Positions 63,946-64,000 of a stretch of 64,000 bases of DNA are shown here, one piece after another. The translations under genes were made by a program, and so were the position numbers. Each line of letters begins with the position of its first letter. Within the stretch, counting starts at the first letter, position 1. Below the pieces are notes generated by a model. The model was not told the origin of the DNA. It searched no databases and saw only the letters and a list, made by a program, of their open reading frames with translations. Source of the DNA: an uncultured Clostridia bacterium (GTDB lineage Bacteria > Bacillota > Clostridia > Christensenellales > Borkfalkiaceae); contig CAKQRD010000011.1 of the NCBI GenBank assembly GCA_934271275.1, positions 8,320-72,319 of the forward strand. The letters run 5' to 3'.

Positions 63946-64000
63946 GGCGGTTTTAACATTTAAGATTATTACATTTATATCTTAAAAACACATAAAAACT

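Overview
The window looks like chromosomal sequence from an uncultured anaerobic Bacillota (Clostridia), plausibly a gut Christensenellales-type lineage. The grounds are strong AGGAGG ribosome sites, sigma-A promoters, many lipoproteins with a Cys lipobox, sugar ABC systems without their own ATPase, AraC regulators and very large modular surface proteins. The lineage is inference; there is no rRNA gene to test it.

Layout. (1) 1-24.2 kb, minus strand: a glycan-use locus. A promoter at 24057-24085 appears to drive an approximately 20-kb operon: two sugar permeases, solute-binding lipoprotein, secreted proteins, two glycoside-hydrolase-like (GH) proteins, DUF4838 protein, metallophosphoesterase lipoprotein, a 38-residue peptide, and two giant secreted proteins, one ending in a tyrosine-phosphatase domain. 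A second transcript carries a Cys-rich lipoprotein and an alpha-L-fucosidase that runs off the window. An AraC regulator (3034-3900) lies between the two transcripts. Both promoters carry the same operator pair at the same spacing. (2) 24.4-25.5 kb: remnant of a rolling-circle element plus an IS30-type transposase tail. (3) 25.5-36.1 kb, minus: four surface or lipoproteins built from InlB-B, Ig-like and Cys-rich repeats. (4) 36.2-39.5 kb, plus: a solute-binding lipoprotein and a membrane-bound sensor with a LuxR-type DNA-binding end. (5) 39.5-42.6 kb: mobile-element debris and an AAA ATPase. (6) 42.7-56.0 kb, minus: a second SBP/permease/GH operon with two giant repeat proteins that share a nearly identical 1.4-kb block and flank a second 38-residue peptide. 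(7) 56.2-60.4 kb: a small frameshifted lipoprotein, a second AraC regulator that may be leaderless, and an alpha-L-rhamnosidase. (8) 60.6-64.0 kb: a rolling-circle mobile element with origin hairpin, HUH Rep, a pseudoknot-capable leader and two small genes.

Taken together, the locus binds, cuts and imports fucose/rhamnose-containing and perhaps phosphorylated glycans. The surface proteins probably hold the substrate, GH and phosphatase domains process it outside the cell, and two SBP-permease pairs import the products.

Points that stand out: a shared operator architecture, a five-member unassigned GH-like family, a GH-phosphatase fusion with a slippery frameshift site, a pair of 38-residue peptides ending in a GDNDF motif, a 1.4-kb duplication able to recombine in frame, and five breaks that could each be repaired by one base added to a homopolymer (which raises the possibility of assembly error).
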